Assembly: GCA_045531685.1 (NCBI GenBank)
Contig: JAZSEL010000119.1
Location: 1 to 64,000, forward strand
DNA length: 64,000 nucleotides
Direction of reading: 5' to 3'
Origin: RGIG8767 sp045531685
Lineage (GTDB): Bacteria > Bacillota > Clostridia > Lachnospirales > Lachnospiraceae
Shown: piece by piece, positions 37,081 to 44,810 of the stretch
Numbering within the stretch: position 1 is the stretch's first letter
How the letters are laid out: the number at the start of each line of letters is the position of its first letter
Translations under genes and position numbers: made by a program
The notes under the pieces: generated by a model
Told to the model about the DNA's origin: nothing
Seen by the model: the letters and a program-made list of their open reading frames with translations, nothing else
Database searches by the model: none

Positions 37081-38261
37081 TATACCTCTCCTCCTTCCAT
37101 TCTTTGCTCTGTCAAATACGACTCCGATGTAATGTAGCCGTCCGGTCCTGCTTCTTCATAATATTCCGGAGTCCTCAACAATTCCTGATTCGGTAAAAAA
37201 TAGTCCTTCTCCGGATGTTCTGCCTCTACGCCTCTTACCAGTGCATTCACCGGGCAGACATCCACACAGCGCAGGCATCCTTTGCAATGATAATAATCCA
37301 ATCCCTGATTTACCATCATTTCTCTGCCCTTATATTCTCCTCTTTGAAATTGGAAAACCATATCCGGGCAGGTAGAATGACAAAGTCCGCAATTAATGCA
37401 TCTTTCCTTAATGAAAATCGGGATGTAACCCTGACGGGATGGAGATAAATCCGCCACTACCGAATTACCGAATTTAGGATTAATTCCGCCGATAGGGGAG
37501 TTTTCATACCCCCATTCGAAGGTGTTTGAACACTGACATTCTCCCACTCCGTCTGCACATTGGCATTCCAATTCCATACCATCTTTTGTTTCCGGTATTT
37601 CTTCATCCACTTTACTACTTATCCCCAATGTAATTTGTTCTACCTCTTCATACCCTCTTCGCATTCCTTCCAGATTGCCCTGCAAAGCATCCGGATATTT
37701 TTTCCCAAGATTATCCCTGCATATCTTCTCCCCGGCTTCCAAATCCGTAAGTCCCATAATCTTTAATGCTGCTCCCAGCATAACTACATTAATTCTGGAG
37801 TGGGTTTCCATGGCAATCCTCTGTGCCTCCAACCCATAACAGGCACCCATTCTGTCCGGTAATTTATAGTTTCCTATATGACTACTATCCTGTCCGGCCT
37901 CTAATGCCAGAATTACCGTCGTATTCTCCCCGCATCCCTTCCATACCGCACCATCTTTTAGCAGAGCCTGATGAAAAATCACTAATAAATCCGGCTCAAT
38001 TATTGGTGAATGCACTCGGATTTCCTTTTCTTTGCGACAATAGCGGATAAACCCTTTTACCGGTGTTCCCGTTTTTTCCGAACCGTAACTGGAAAAATTG
38101 GAACTGTTTAAATCAAGATATTTTACCCCCAACTCTCCCAACATTTTTCCGCATAAATTTGCACCCAAGCCACCGATGCTTTCCAGACGAACTTCATAAT
38201 ACTCTTTCCCGTTTTCTAATGTTTCCCGTAAGCCGGCATTTCTTTCTTTTTCCTGCTTCAT
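37080..38261 (-). CDS. 2-oxoacid:ferredoxin oxidoreductase, fused gamma and delta (4Fe-4S) subunits
   Basis: The 393-residue protein has the gamma domain first (ESIGGLGANLCGKMLGELGV ... GEKTGTPVKGFIRYC-type sequence; about 20-200), a spacer with a short Cys cluster, and then a bacterial-ferredoxin domain with two 4Fe-4S motifs, CINCGLCHSTCP and CKGCLRCVDVCP (about 285-345). It passes electrons from the thiamine centre of the alpha-beta chain to ferredoxin. The gene is coupled to porAB by a 1-bp overlap and follows the rubredoxin gene by about 60 bp. Confidence 0.9.
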   Translation of the reverse strand: MKQEKERNAGLRETLENGKEYYEVRLESIGGLGANLCGKMLGELGVKYLDLNSSNFSSYGSEKTGTPVKGFIRYCRKEKEIRVHSPIIEPDLLVIFHQALLKDGAVWKGCGENTTVILALEAGQDSSHIGNYKLPDRMGACYGLEAQRIAMETHSRINVVMLGAALKIMGLTDLEAGEKICRDNLGKKYPDALQGNLEGMRRGYEEVEQITLGISSKVDEEIPETKDGMELECQCADGVGECQCSNTFEWGYENSPIGGINPKFGNSVVADLSPSRQGYIPIFIKERCINCGLCHSTCPDMVFQFQRGEYKGREMMVNQGLDYYHCKGCLRCVDVCPVNALVRGVEAEHPEKDYFLPNQELLRTPEYYEEAGPDGYITSESYLTEQRMEGGEV

Positions 38262-38322
38262 TTTGTTTCCCTTCTCTTACCAATTATTCTTCCCTTTTTC
38301 CGGTTTGCTTCTGCCAAATGTA

Positions 38323-38484
38323 TTATTCTTTTACCTCACTGAAATATTCCTTTCCTACAAAACAGAGCGGGCACTGAAAATCTTCCGGTAACTCCTCAAA
38401 TTTAGTTCCCGGCTCGATTCCAAGCTCTGCATCCCCTATTGTTTCATCGTAAATCCATCCACATACATCACACACATACTTCAT
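38323..38484 (-). CDS. rd: Rubredoxin
   Basis: A 53-residue iron protein. It begins MKYVCDVCGWIYDETIGD and ends with CPLCFVGKEYFSEV, the two CxxC pairs that hold the single Fe, and has the usual GI.PGT.FE.LP.D.. middle. It is a one-electron carrier in the cytoplasm. AAAGGAG precedes the ATG. It lies 69 bp downstream of the flavodiiron gene, for which rubredoxin is the normal electron donor, and upstream of the ferredoxin-linked oxidoreductase. Confidence 0.95.
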   Translation of the reverse strand: MKYVCDVCGWIYDETIGDAELGIEPGTKFEELPEDFQCPLCFVGKEYFSEVKE

Positions 38485-38553
38485 TTTTCTTCTCCTTTTC
38501 TTTTACCAAATTCTTTCTTAAACATTTATTTGTCTACATCCTATTTTTCATTA

Positions 38554-39723
38554 CTATCGCTCCAGGTATTCTTTACACAATTCATTTGCAAGCAATTCCA
38601 TCTGTACCAAGTTTTCCTCATTCATTGCCGATAAAATCTTCACTGAATTTTCTGCAAAAGTCAGACCCTTACTTTTTTCCAACATTTCCCGCATCAATTT
38701 CACTGCAACGGGCATCCAACTTCCATTCTCAATAAGCGCCACCATGCGATTGCTGAAATTACGCTCAGTTAACCATTCAATATATTCCCTCATAAACGGG
38801 AAAATGCCCACATTGTACGTCGTGGTGGCCAGTACCAGTTTGCTGTAACGGAATGCTTCTGCCACGGCTCTTGACATATCGCATCTTGCCAAATCCATTA
38901 CAACCACATTTGGACATCCCATATCCAAAAGCTTTTTTTCCAAACACTTAACTGCTTTTTTGGTGTTCCCGTAAACAGAAGTATAGGCAATCAGTATTCC
39001 CTCTTCCTCCGGTTCATATTTTGACCAGGTATCATATGTCTTAATATACCTATCTACCTGCTCATCCAATACCGGTCCATGTAAGGGGCATATCTTCCTA
39101 ATATCCTTTTCTGCTATTTTTCCAAGAACCTTCTGCACGGAAGCTCCATACTTTCCCACAATGCCGAAATAATAACGTCGTGCTTCGTCAATCCATGTCT
39201 CCTCTGCATGCAAGGCACCAAATTTACCAAAAGCATCTGCGCTGAAGAACACCTTCTCCGTCCTGTCGTAGGTCATAATAACTTCAGGCCAATGAACCAT
39301 AAGGGCTGTTACAAACTCCAATTCATGCTTTCCAAGAGAAAGCACATCTCCATCGGATACCACAAGACCCTTGTCCTCAAAATCCCTTCCAAAAAAATGT
39401 TTCATCATGGAAAAAGCTTTTGCTGAAGCAACTAAAGTCGTCTCCGGATACTTTTCAACAAAATTCATAATATTTGCCGAATGGTCCGGCTCCATATGCT
39501 GGATAATGAGATAATCCGGTTTTCTCTTCCCCAATACATTTTGAATGTTCCGTAGCCAAGGGACGGTAAATCCTGCATCTACCGTATCCATTACTGCAAT
39601 CTTCTCATCTATAATAAGATAGGAATTGTAGGACATTCCGTTCTCCACCGGATACATCCCCTCAAACAAATCTATGGTGTAGTCATCCACACCAATATAT
39701 TTAATATCACTTGTAATTATCAT
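38554..39723 (-). CDS. FprA-family A-type flavodiiron protein
   Basis: Reduces O2 to water, and sometimes NO to N2O, protecting anaerobes. The 389-residue protein has an N-terminal metallo-beta-lactamase domain with the di-iron ligands H76-x-E78-x-D80-H81 (QHMEPDHSAN), later His in VHWPEV, Asp in SADAFG and His in CPLHGPV, then a flavodoxin domain (ILIAYTSVYGNTKKAV, from about 247) binding FMN. Class A architecture, normal length. RBS AGAGGAAGAG. Electrons should come from the rubredoxin encoded next. Confidence 0.95.
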   Translation of the reverse strand: MIITSDIKYIGVDDYTIDLFEGMYPVENGMSYNSYLIIDEKIAVMDTVDAGFTVPWLRNIQNVLGKRKPDYLIIQHMEPDHSANIMNFVEKYPETTLVASAKAFSMMKHFFGRDFEDKGLVVSDGDVLSLGKHELEFVTALMVHWPEVIMTYDRTEKVFFSADAFGKFGALHAEETWIDEARRYYFGIVGKYGASVQKVLGKIAEKDIRKICPLHGPVLDEQVDRYIKTYDTWSKYEPEEEGILIAYTSVYGNTKKAVKCLEKKLLDMGCPNVVVMDLARCDMSRAVAEAFRYSKLVLATTTYNVGIFPFMREYIEWLTERNFSNRMVALIENGSWMPVAVKLMREMLEKSKGLTFAENSVKILSAMNEENLVQMELLANELCKEYLER

Positions 39724-39907
39724 TCACTCTTCCTCTTTTACCCATGCTTCCAAAGCATACCTTTTGATACTGTTTGCCGGTTCCTATAGTTTGTTCATTT
39801 TATGAAATATATGTTTTTCTTTGGAAAATTATTCCCCAAAAGCCGGGATCCCATGCACGCAAAATACTCTTTTTTTCAGAAACTTTCATACAGCCTTTTT
39901 TACAAAA

Positions 39908-39943
39908 AAAATCCGTCCATTTCGTTAAAAATGGACGAATTTT
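39908..39943 (-). terminator. Terminator of the GGADGPT mini-protein gene
   Basis: On the minus strand ATTCGTCCATTT pairs with AAATGGACGGAT and is followed by a run of at least seven T. It lies 9 bp after the stop. The remaining gap up to the flavodiiron gene start (39724-39907) should hold that gene's promoter, which I could not place with confidence. Confidence 0.8.
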
Positions 39944-39951
39944 TCAAATCC

Positions 39952-40188
39952 TTATTTCTTACTTATTTTTCTATATATCAGGAACCCAATCCCTGCAAGG
40001 ATAATTCCAACAATAATTGTTCCAAGAATCAATCCGTCTCCGACTTTACCGGCTATGAATACCGAAGTCGGTCCGTCTGCTCCACCAATAATGGATATGG
40101 CTACTGCTGCCTTTGTTTTCCAATGTATTCCTATTACAGCCAATAGTATTCCCAAGACTGCTATAATAATGGTTATTGCTTTTTTCAT
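39952..40188 (-). CDS. Mini membrane protein with decarboxylase-beta (OadB/GcdB) GGADGPT signature
   Basis: A 78-residue protein with an N-terminal hydrophobic segment, the motif ISIIGGADGPTSVFIAGKVG at about residues 32-51, and a second hydrophobic segment. GGADGPT is the ion-binding signature of the beta subunit of Na+-translocating decarboxylases (OadB, GcdB), which is a ~400-residue protein; here it stands in a two-segment mini protein without the rest. Function unknown; perhaps an accessory or decoy subunit. I use the ATG at 40188 with GGAG 11 nt upstream; the frame stays open further upstream. It has a strong promoter and a terminator. Confidence 0.75.
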   Translation of the reverse strand: MKKAITIIIAVLGILLAVIGIHWKTKAAVAISIIGGADGPTSVFIAGKVGDGLILGTIIVGIILAGIGFLIYRKISKK

Positions 40189-40351
40189 ACTGAATCGCAC
40201 TCCTTTCGTAATAACCCCTTCTCCAAATAAACGAATTCTTTTCTCATCGATTTGTGAATCTAAACCGTAAATGTCTTCAACAAAAGAACGGGATGGATAA
40301 ATTCTCTTGTTGTAAAAATTGTCTTACCATAATGTCACTCCTTGTAGCAAT

Positions 40352-40381
40352 ATTATACCGCTGTGTCGGTATAATGTTCAA
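40352..40381 (-). promoter_or_regulatory. Promoter with overlapping operator dyad
   Basis: TTGAAC (40376-40381), 18-bp spacer, TATAAT (40352-40357) on the minus strand. A perfect dyad ATTATACCG-CTGTGT-CGGTATAAT (40352-40375) covers the -10 and spacer. Downstream is AAGGAGTGACATT-ATG, which opens a frame that soon closes (see findings), ahead of the GGADGPT mini-protein gene. Confidence 0.7.
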
Positions 40382-40400
40382 TAATTATCTAAATTAACGC

Positions 40401-40434
40401 AAAAAATGCTCCGTAAATTTCTTTACGAAGCATT
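40401..40434 (-). terminator. Terminator of gdhA
   Basis: A 13-bp stem (AATGCTCCGTAAA, 40405-40417, with TTTACGAAGCATT, 40422-40434; one mismatch) is followed on the minus strand by TTTTTT. It lies 28 bp after the gdhA stop. Confidence 0.85.
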
Positions 40435-40462
40435 CTTATTATTGAATAAATTCTATTCTAAT

Positions 40463-41809
40463 TTACACAATTCCCTGTGCAGTCATAGCCTCAGCTACCT
40501 TCAAGAAACCTGCAATGTTAGCACCTGCAACGTAGTTGCCTTCCATGCCGTATTTCTTAGCAGCGTCATCTAAGTTGTGGAAGATGTTAACCATGATGTT
40601 CTGTAACTTGCCGTCAACTTCTTCGAAGGACCAGCTTAAACGCTCAGAGTTCTGGCTCATTTCAAGAGCGGATGTTGCTACACCACCTGCGTTAGCAGCC
40701 TTACCAGGTACGAACCATACACCATTCTGCTGTAAGTATTCGGTAGCTTCCATAGTAGTAGGCATATTAGCACCTTCACATACTGCCATAACACCATTAG
40801 CAACGAGTGCCTTTGCATCTTCAAGGTGTAATTCGTTCTGAGTCGCACATGGAAGAGCGATATCAACCTTAACAGACCATACGCTTGGAGCGCCGTCTTT
40901 CTTTTCTGTGTACTGTGCGCTTGGTCTTGCAGCAGCATATTCTGTAAGACGTGCACGTTTTACTTCTTTTACTTCACGAAGTAATTCTACATCAATTCCT
41001 TCCGGATCATAAATCCATCCGTTAGAATCAGAACATGTTACAGGCTTAGCACCTAACTGCTGTGCTTTCTGGATAGCATAGATAGCTACGTTACCTGCAC
41101 CGGAAACTGCTACTATCTTACCTGCGATGTCAGAACCGTTGCATTTTAACATTTCTGCTGTTATGTATAATAAGCCGTAGCCGGTAGCCTGTGTTCTTGC
41201 TAAAGAACCACCGTAAGATAATCCCTTACCTGTTAATACACCTTCGTAGATGTTGCGGATTTTCTTGTACTGGCCGTACATATAACCGATTTCTCTTGCG
41301 CCTGTTCCGATATCACCTGCAGGAACGTCTGTGTCAGCGCCGATATGTCTGTAAAGTTCATTCATAAAGCTCTGGCAGGATGCCATAACTTCTCTGTCTG
41401 ATTTACCCTTAGGATCGAAATCAGAACCACCCTTACCACCGCCGATTGGAAGACCTGTAAGAGAGTTTTTGAAAATCTGTTCAAAACCTAAGAATTTGAT
41501 GATACCAATGTTTACGGATGGATGAAGGCGGATACCTCCCTTGTAAGGTCCGATAGCACTGTTAAACTGTACACGGTAACCGGTATTTACCTGAACCTGT
41601 CCCTTATCATCTACCCACGGTACACGGAAAATAATCTGTCTTTCCGGGTTAACGATTCTCTCTAAAAGAGCATCTCTTCTGTATGCTTCTTCGTTTGCTT
41701 CAATTACAACACGAAGAGATTCAAGAACTTCCTTTACTGCCTGATGGAACTCCGGCTGTGCTGGATTTTTCTCAACTACTAAGCTGATTACCTCATCAAC
41801 GTATGACAT
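40463..41809 (-). CDS. gdhA: Glutamate dehydrogenase (hexameric, NADP-type)
   Basis: Joins ammonium and 2-oxoglutarate to give glutamate, a main ammonium-assimilation route in gut Clostridia. The 448-residue protein has the catalytic block GLPIGGGKGGSDFDPKGKSD, DVPAGDIGTGAREIGYM and the Rossmann motif VSGAGNVAIYAI. Length and sequence fit the 450-residue hexameric bacterial enzyme, usually NADP-dependent. It has a strong AGGAGG site and a promoter TTGCAT-17-TAGAAT about 90 bp upstream, and a clear terminator: a single-gene unit. Confidence 0.96.
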   Translation of the reverse strand: MSYVDEVISLVVEKNPAQPEFHQAVKEVLESLRVVIEANEEAYRRDALLERIVNPERQIIFRVPWVDDKGQVQVNTGYRVQFNSAIGPYKGGIRLHPSVNIGIIKFLGFEQIFKNSLTGLPIGGGKGGSDFDPKGKSDREVMASCQSFMNELYRHIGADTDVPAGDIGTGAREIGYMYGQYKKIRNIYEGVLTGKGLSYGGSLARTQATGYGLLYITAEMLKCNGSDIAGKIVAVSGAGNVAIYAIQKAQQLGAKPVTCSDSNGWIYDPEGIDVELLREVKEVKRARLTEYAAARPSAQYTEKKDGAPSVWSVKVDIALPCATQNELHLEDAKALVANGVMAVCEGANMPTTMEATEYLQQNGVWFVPGKAANAGGVATSALEMSQNSERLSWSFEEVDGKLQNIMVNIFHNLDDAAKKYGMEGNYVAGANIAGFLKVAEAMTAQGIV

Positions 41810-41898
41810 ATAAATATCCTCCTAAAAATAGTTTACAAAATGAAACATGAACACATAGCAAAACCATTCTGCCATGCCGGACACTTTTATCCTTTTGT

Positions 41899-41927
41899 AT
41901 TCTACATCAAACATTTTCTCAATGCAA
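41899..41927 (-). promoter_or_regulatory. Sigma-A promoter of gdhA
   Basis: TTGCAT (41922-41927), 17-bp spacer and TAGAAT (41899-41904) on the minus strand, leaving a leader of about 80 nt. The rest of the gap back to 42022 is AT-rich and empty. Confidence 0.65.
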
Positions 41928-42021
41928 CACTTTTCTGCATTAAAGCTATAAAGAAATTGTATGCACCGATACATTTATACAAAATCTTGTATTTTATGCT
42001 ACTATACTCCATATATAAAAA

Positions 42022-42047
42022 AGACTGCCCATTCAAATGAGCAGTCT
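42022..42047 (-). terminator. Terminator of the SH3b protein gene
   Basis: AGACTGC pairs with GCAGTCT, extended by further pairs, 6 bp after the stop. A run of T (TTTTTTATAT) follows on the minus strand. Confidence 0.8.
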
Positions 42048-42052
42048 CATCA

Positions 42053-43357
42053 CTATTCTAAAAATTCAGATTTTACATAACCGGTTTTGCCGTCATATTT
42101 TACTTTTGTCCATCCGTCAGCCTGTTTCATAATTACTTCCAACTCTTCTCCCGGATAGCATACTCCAAGCTTATCAGCTGATGTACTGGCAGATTTACGG
42201 ATATTTACGGTATCTGTTACAGTAGCTGTCCCTGATGTTGGCGAATTAGCCGCTGCTTCTTCTGCATCTTCATCATCTTCTACTACAACTACTTCCTCTT
42301 CTATCGGCTCTAAGAACTCTGTCTTAATATATGCCTCTTCTCCTTCAAACTCAATCTTGGACCAGCCGTTGGCTTTTTCTTCCAACAATTTATATTCTTT
42401 TCCAAGCTCAGCCTTTCCTACCTTATCGGCAGATACACTGTCGGAGCTACGCACATTTACTACATCTGTTGTTCTTACTTTCTTAACAACAATCTGTGTT
42501 TCTTCTGACTCTTCTTCTGTTGATTCTTCCTCAGAAGCTTCTTCCGTTTCCACTGTTTCCTGTACTTCTGCTGCAGCTGCCGCATTGGCCTCTACCTCTA
42601 ATTTAGCAAGTTCTTCTCCTACGGCTGCTGTAAGAATGTCCGGTAATTCATCTAAAAATCTGCTCAGTTCCACATCGGCAGCCTTCACTTCATTATATTT
42701 AACCTGAACGGTATTTACCAAATCCACAACATCATCCTGTGCCGAAATAATCTCACAGTAATCAATTATTTCTTCCGCCTGGGTCTCACCATTAATATAG
42801 TATGCTCCACTCTCATTTTTACAAACGAAAAGAGCATTCATTCCCGGAGTCAGAGTGTCAAAATCGACCAATTTAACTTCGTAATAGGCATACACAATAT
42901 GGGAATCCTCAAGAGGTCCCTTTTTGGTATAACAGATTACTGTTGGATAGCTTTCCACATATTCACTCTTTTTGGCAATCTTAATCTGTTCTTTCTCATC
43001 CAGACCGGTAGCAATGGATAAAAGTGTATCGATATCCCCGTCCGCCATGGCCTGATAATACTTTTTAACAATTGCATTTACTTCTGCGTAAGCATCTTCC
43101 TCCAACGGTTCATCCGGAACTACCAGCGTCTCTTCCTCCGTTGCAGTAACTGCTGTTGTGGTCTCGACAATAGCTGCCACTTCACTACTTGGTGCTTTCT
43201 GGCCTACCGTAACACTGACAATCACCGCTACAACAACAAGGGCAATAAAAACAAAAATGGAAATGGCTATGGTCTTATTCTCTTTAATCAGTCCACCGAT
43301 ATCCTTACACCATTCTGTGAAGGAATGCAGCTTATCCTTTATTTGTTTCTTATTCAA
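42053..43357 (-). CDS. Membrane-anchored protein with two bacterial SH3 domains
   Basis: A 434-residue surface protein. After a short cytoplasmic tail one membrane segment (AISIFVFIALVVVAVIVSV, about 31-50) leads to an extracellular part: an NTF2-like/unknown domain (about 80-220), a Glu/Ala-rich linker, and two SH3b domains (about 295-350, VVNVRSSDSVSADKVGKAEL; and about 380-434, TVNIRKSASTSADKLGVCYP). SH3b domains usually bind peptidoglycan or wall peptides. No catalytic domain is visible, so a role in wall binding or sensing is likely but unproven. It is a single-gene unit next to tRNA-Arg. Confidence 0.85.
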   Translation of the reverse strand: MNKKQIKDKLHSFTEWCKDIGGLIKENKTIAISIFVFIALVVVAVIVSVTVGQKAPSSEVAAIVETTTAVTATEEETLVVPDEPLEEDAYAEVNAIVKKYYQAMADGDIDTLLSIATGLDEKEQIKIAKKSEYVESYPTVICYTKKGPLEDSHIVYAYYEVKLVDFDTLTPGMNALFVCKNESGAYYINGETQAEEIIDYCEIISAQDDVVDLVNTVQVKYNEVKAADVELSRFLDELPDILTAAVGEELAKLEVEANAAAAAEVQETVETEEASEEESTEEESEETQIVVKKVRTTDVVNVRSSDSVSADKVGKAELGKEYKLLEEKANGWSKIEFEGEEAYIKTEFLEPIEEEVVVVEDDEDAEEAAANSPTSGTATVTDTVNIRKSASTSADKLGVCYPGEELEVIMKQADGWTKVKYDGKTGYVKSEFLE

Positions 43358-43400
43358 AATAATAACCTTACCTTTCTAAATAAAACTTACTTTTCTTCAG

Positions 43401-43420
43401 AAAAAAGGCGTAACTCAAAT
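43401..43420 (-). terminator. tRNA-Arg trailer/terminator arm
   Basis: After the tRNA 3' end the minus strand reads ATTTGAGTTACGCC and then TTTTTT. The segment can pair with GGCGTAACAAAT in the tRNA leader (43504-43515), so leader and trailer form one stem with the tRNA in the loop, followed by a T-run. Confidence 0.65.
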
Positions 43421-43491
43421 GCACCCGACAGGAATCGAACCTGCATTAAAGGCGTCGGAGGCCTCCGTTCTATCCATTAGACTACAGGTGC
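43420..43491 (-). tRNA. tRNA-Arg (anticodon CCG)
   Basis: A 72-nt cloverleaf on the minus strand. The acceptor stem is GCACCTG with CGGGTGC (one wobble), the anticodon stem GAGGC/GCCTT carries the loop CTCCGAC with anticodon CCG, which reads CGG, and the T-arm is GCAGG-TTCGATT-CCTGT. Discriminator base A. The D-stem is weak (one mismatch, one wobble). CCA is not encoded. A strong promoter lies just upstream. Confidence 0.93.
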
Positions 43492-43522
43492 AAATTATTA
43501 CAAATTTGTTACGCCAGTGGTT

Positions 43523-43551
43523 ATCATACCACATCTTTCGTATATTGTCTA
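43523..43551 (-). promoter_or_regulatory. Promoter of tRNA-Arg
   Basis: TAGACA (43546-43551), 17-bp spacer, TATGAT (43523-43528), each one base from consensus. The predicted start is near 43516, so the transcript begins almost at the leader arm GGCGTAAC. Confidence 0.8.
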
Positions 43552-43603
43552 GTAAACCACCTTTTCAAAATGTTGCCAGTAGCTGTCTACTATATAGTAT
43601 ATG

Positions 43604-43629
43604 CCGGGGAAAGCATTTACTTTCCCCGG
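43604..43629. terminator. Strong hairpin downstream of the DUF5688 gene
   Basis: A perfect 10-bp stem CCGGGGAAAG / CTTTCCCCGG with a 6-nt loop lies 17 bp after the DUF5688 stop. The T-rich flank is on the plus strand side, so efficiency on the minus strand is uncertain. Confidence 0.6.
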
Positions 43630-43645
43630 TTTTATGTTTTTCTGT

Positions 43646-44602
43646 TTATCTTTTGTATAGGGGAATGATATTCTCATTTTTGCCTGTTTCTCTCCGATAA
43701 GGAACCTGTGGCAAAAGAGTGACTTCTTTTGTAAGAGTTGTATAAAGATACGCGTGATTGGATAGTATTTCTTCTCTGTTAAGCTTTTCGTGATTGATTT
43801 CATCCACCATATGGGAAAGATGCTTCTCATCACTTGCATATTTCTTTGGCAAAATAATAATTTCATGAATGGAGCTTGGTAACATATAGTAATCTCCCTC
43901 TACTTCTTTTGCTATCAGCTCCAATTGCTCCGGATAAAGCAGGCATCCCGCTCCGTACATTTTTCCTCTATTAGTTAAAACATACATTGGGAGTTTGGAA
44001 ACCAGCAGTTCTGCCGGGTCATCATACAATTCTTTTAGGACTGTGGACATATTCAAAAAATCTGCCGGCATATGACGCATCATGTTTTCCATTGCATCCT
44101 TAAGAAACTGTACCTCTTCCACTTCCCACATTTTAAGATGCTCATTCCGGATAAGAATCGTTCCCTGCCCAATCCTGTCATCCATAATATTGCAGTAGCC
44201 CACAACTGCCAAATCCAGATAGCATTTATGGGGAACCTCTTGCAATAACTGCCAGTTCATCTCATAGTTAATGAGTTTGAAGCCAAGATGCGGTTTTACC
44301 AATTCATACTTCTGGAAAAAATCTATGTCAAATTCTTCATAAATACAAGATTTTTCATATTCCTCCATAAATGTCCGAAGCACTTCATGAAACGGCATAC
44401 CGTCTTCATATTTTTCAAAATAGTGCTCCAAATATAAGGTAGGCATAATATTCCTGCCATCCTTCATAATAGTAATTCCCCTTAATAAAACCCCGTTAAC
44501 TTTCTGGACACAATGTAATTTGACATGTGCGTCCTCTCCATATACTTTTTGTAGTTTTTCCTGCATCTGCGTGCAAAATGCATCATAAGACATGCTTCTC
44601 AT
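43646..44602 (-). CDS. DUF5688-family protein
   Basis: A 318-residue soluble protein of a family common in Lachnospiraceae, with no known function. The sequence is typical: an N-terminal MSYDAFCTQMQEKLQKVYG, the block VNGVLLRGITIMKDGRNIMP then TLYLEHYFEKYEDG, and the late LLYPEQLELIAKEVEGDYYM with SSIHEIIILPK. No signal peptide or membrane segment. AAAAGGAGAAGG precedes the first ATG. The leader contains two odd 12-codon micro-ORFs. Confidence 0.8.
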   Translation of the reverse strand: MRSMSYDAFCTQMQEKLQKVYGEDAHVKLHCVQKVNGVLLRGITIMKDGRNIMPTLYLEHYFEKYEDGMPFHEVLRTFMEEYEKSCIYEEFDIDFFQKYELVKPHLGFKLINYEMNWQLLQEVPHKCYLDLAVVGYCNIMDDRIGQGTILIRNEHLKMWEVEEVQFLKDAMENMMRHMPADFLNMSTVLKELYDDPAELLVSKLPMYVLTNRGKMYGAGCLLYPEQLELIAKEVEGDYYMLPSSIHEIIILPKKYASDEKHLSHMVDEINHEKLNREEILSNHAYLYTTLTKEVTLLPQVPYRRETGKNENIIPLYKR

Positions 44603-44653
44603 AAACCTTCTCCTTTTACCTGACTAAATATTTAACTGAGTGGAATGTCTTTT

Positions 44654-44739
44654 TTACCGTAACATGATGACCGCTTGACTCGTCGCCATAACAGAAACAC
44701 GGTTTACGTTTCCATCACGCTCTGATTAACGGTCGTCAT
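44654..44739 (-). other. Leader with two tandem 12-codon micro-ORFs
   Basis: The efp-DUF5688 gap has two small open frames of exactly 12 codons each, 50 bp apart: 44704-44739 (MTTVNQSVMET) and 44654-44689 (MATSQAVIMLR). Both start in a GTTATG(A/G)CGAC context. The segment looks more GC-rich than the intergenic DNA around it. No clear Shine-Dalgarno precedes them, so they may be repeats and not genes. Confidence 0.4.
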
Positions 44740-44746
44740 AACAAAA

Positions 44747-44773
44747 AAGACAACGAACAATGTTCGCTGTCTT
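44747..44773 (-). terminator. Terminator of efp
   Basis: AAGACAACGAACA (44747-44759) pairs with TGTTCGCTGTCTT (44761-44773), one wobble, followed by T on the minus strand. It lies 38 bp after the efp stop. Confidence 0.75.
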
Positions 44774-44810
44774 ATGAGCATATTCTGTACTTGATGTGCA
44801 GTTATAAGGC

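Noticed and set aside
41840..42040. Plus-strand 66-codon frame upstream of gdhA
   Set aside because: It overlaps the gdhA promoter and the SH3b terminator, has no Shine-Dalgarno sequence and unlikely composition.
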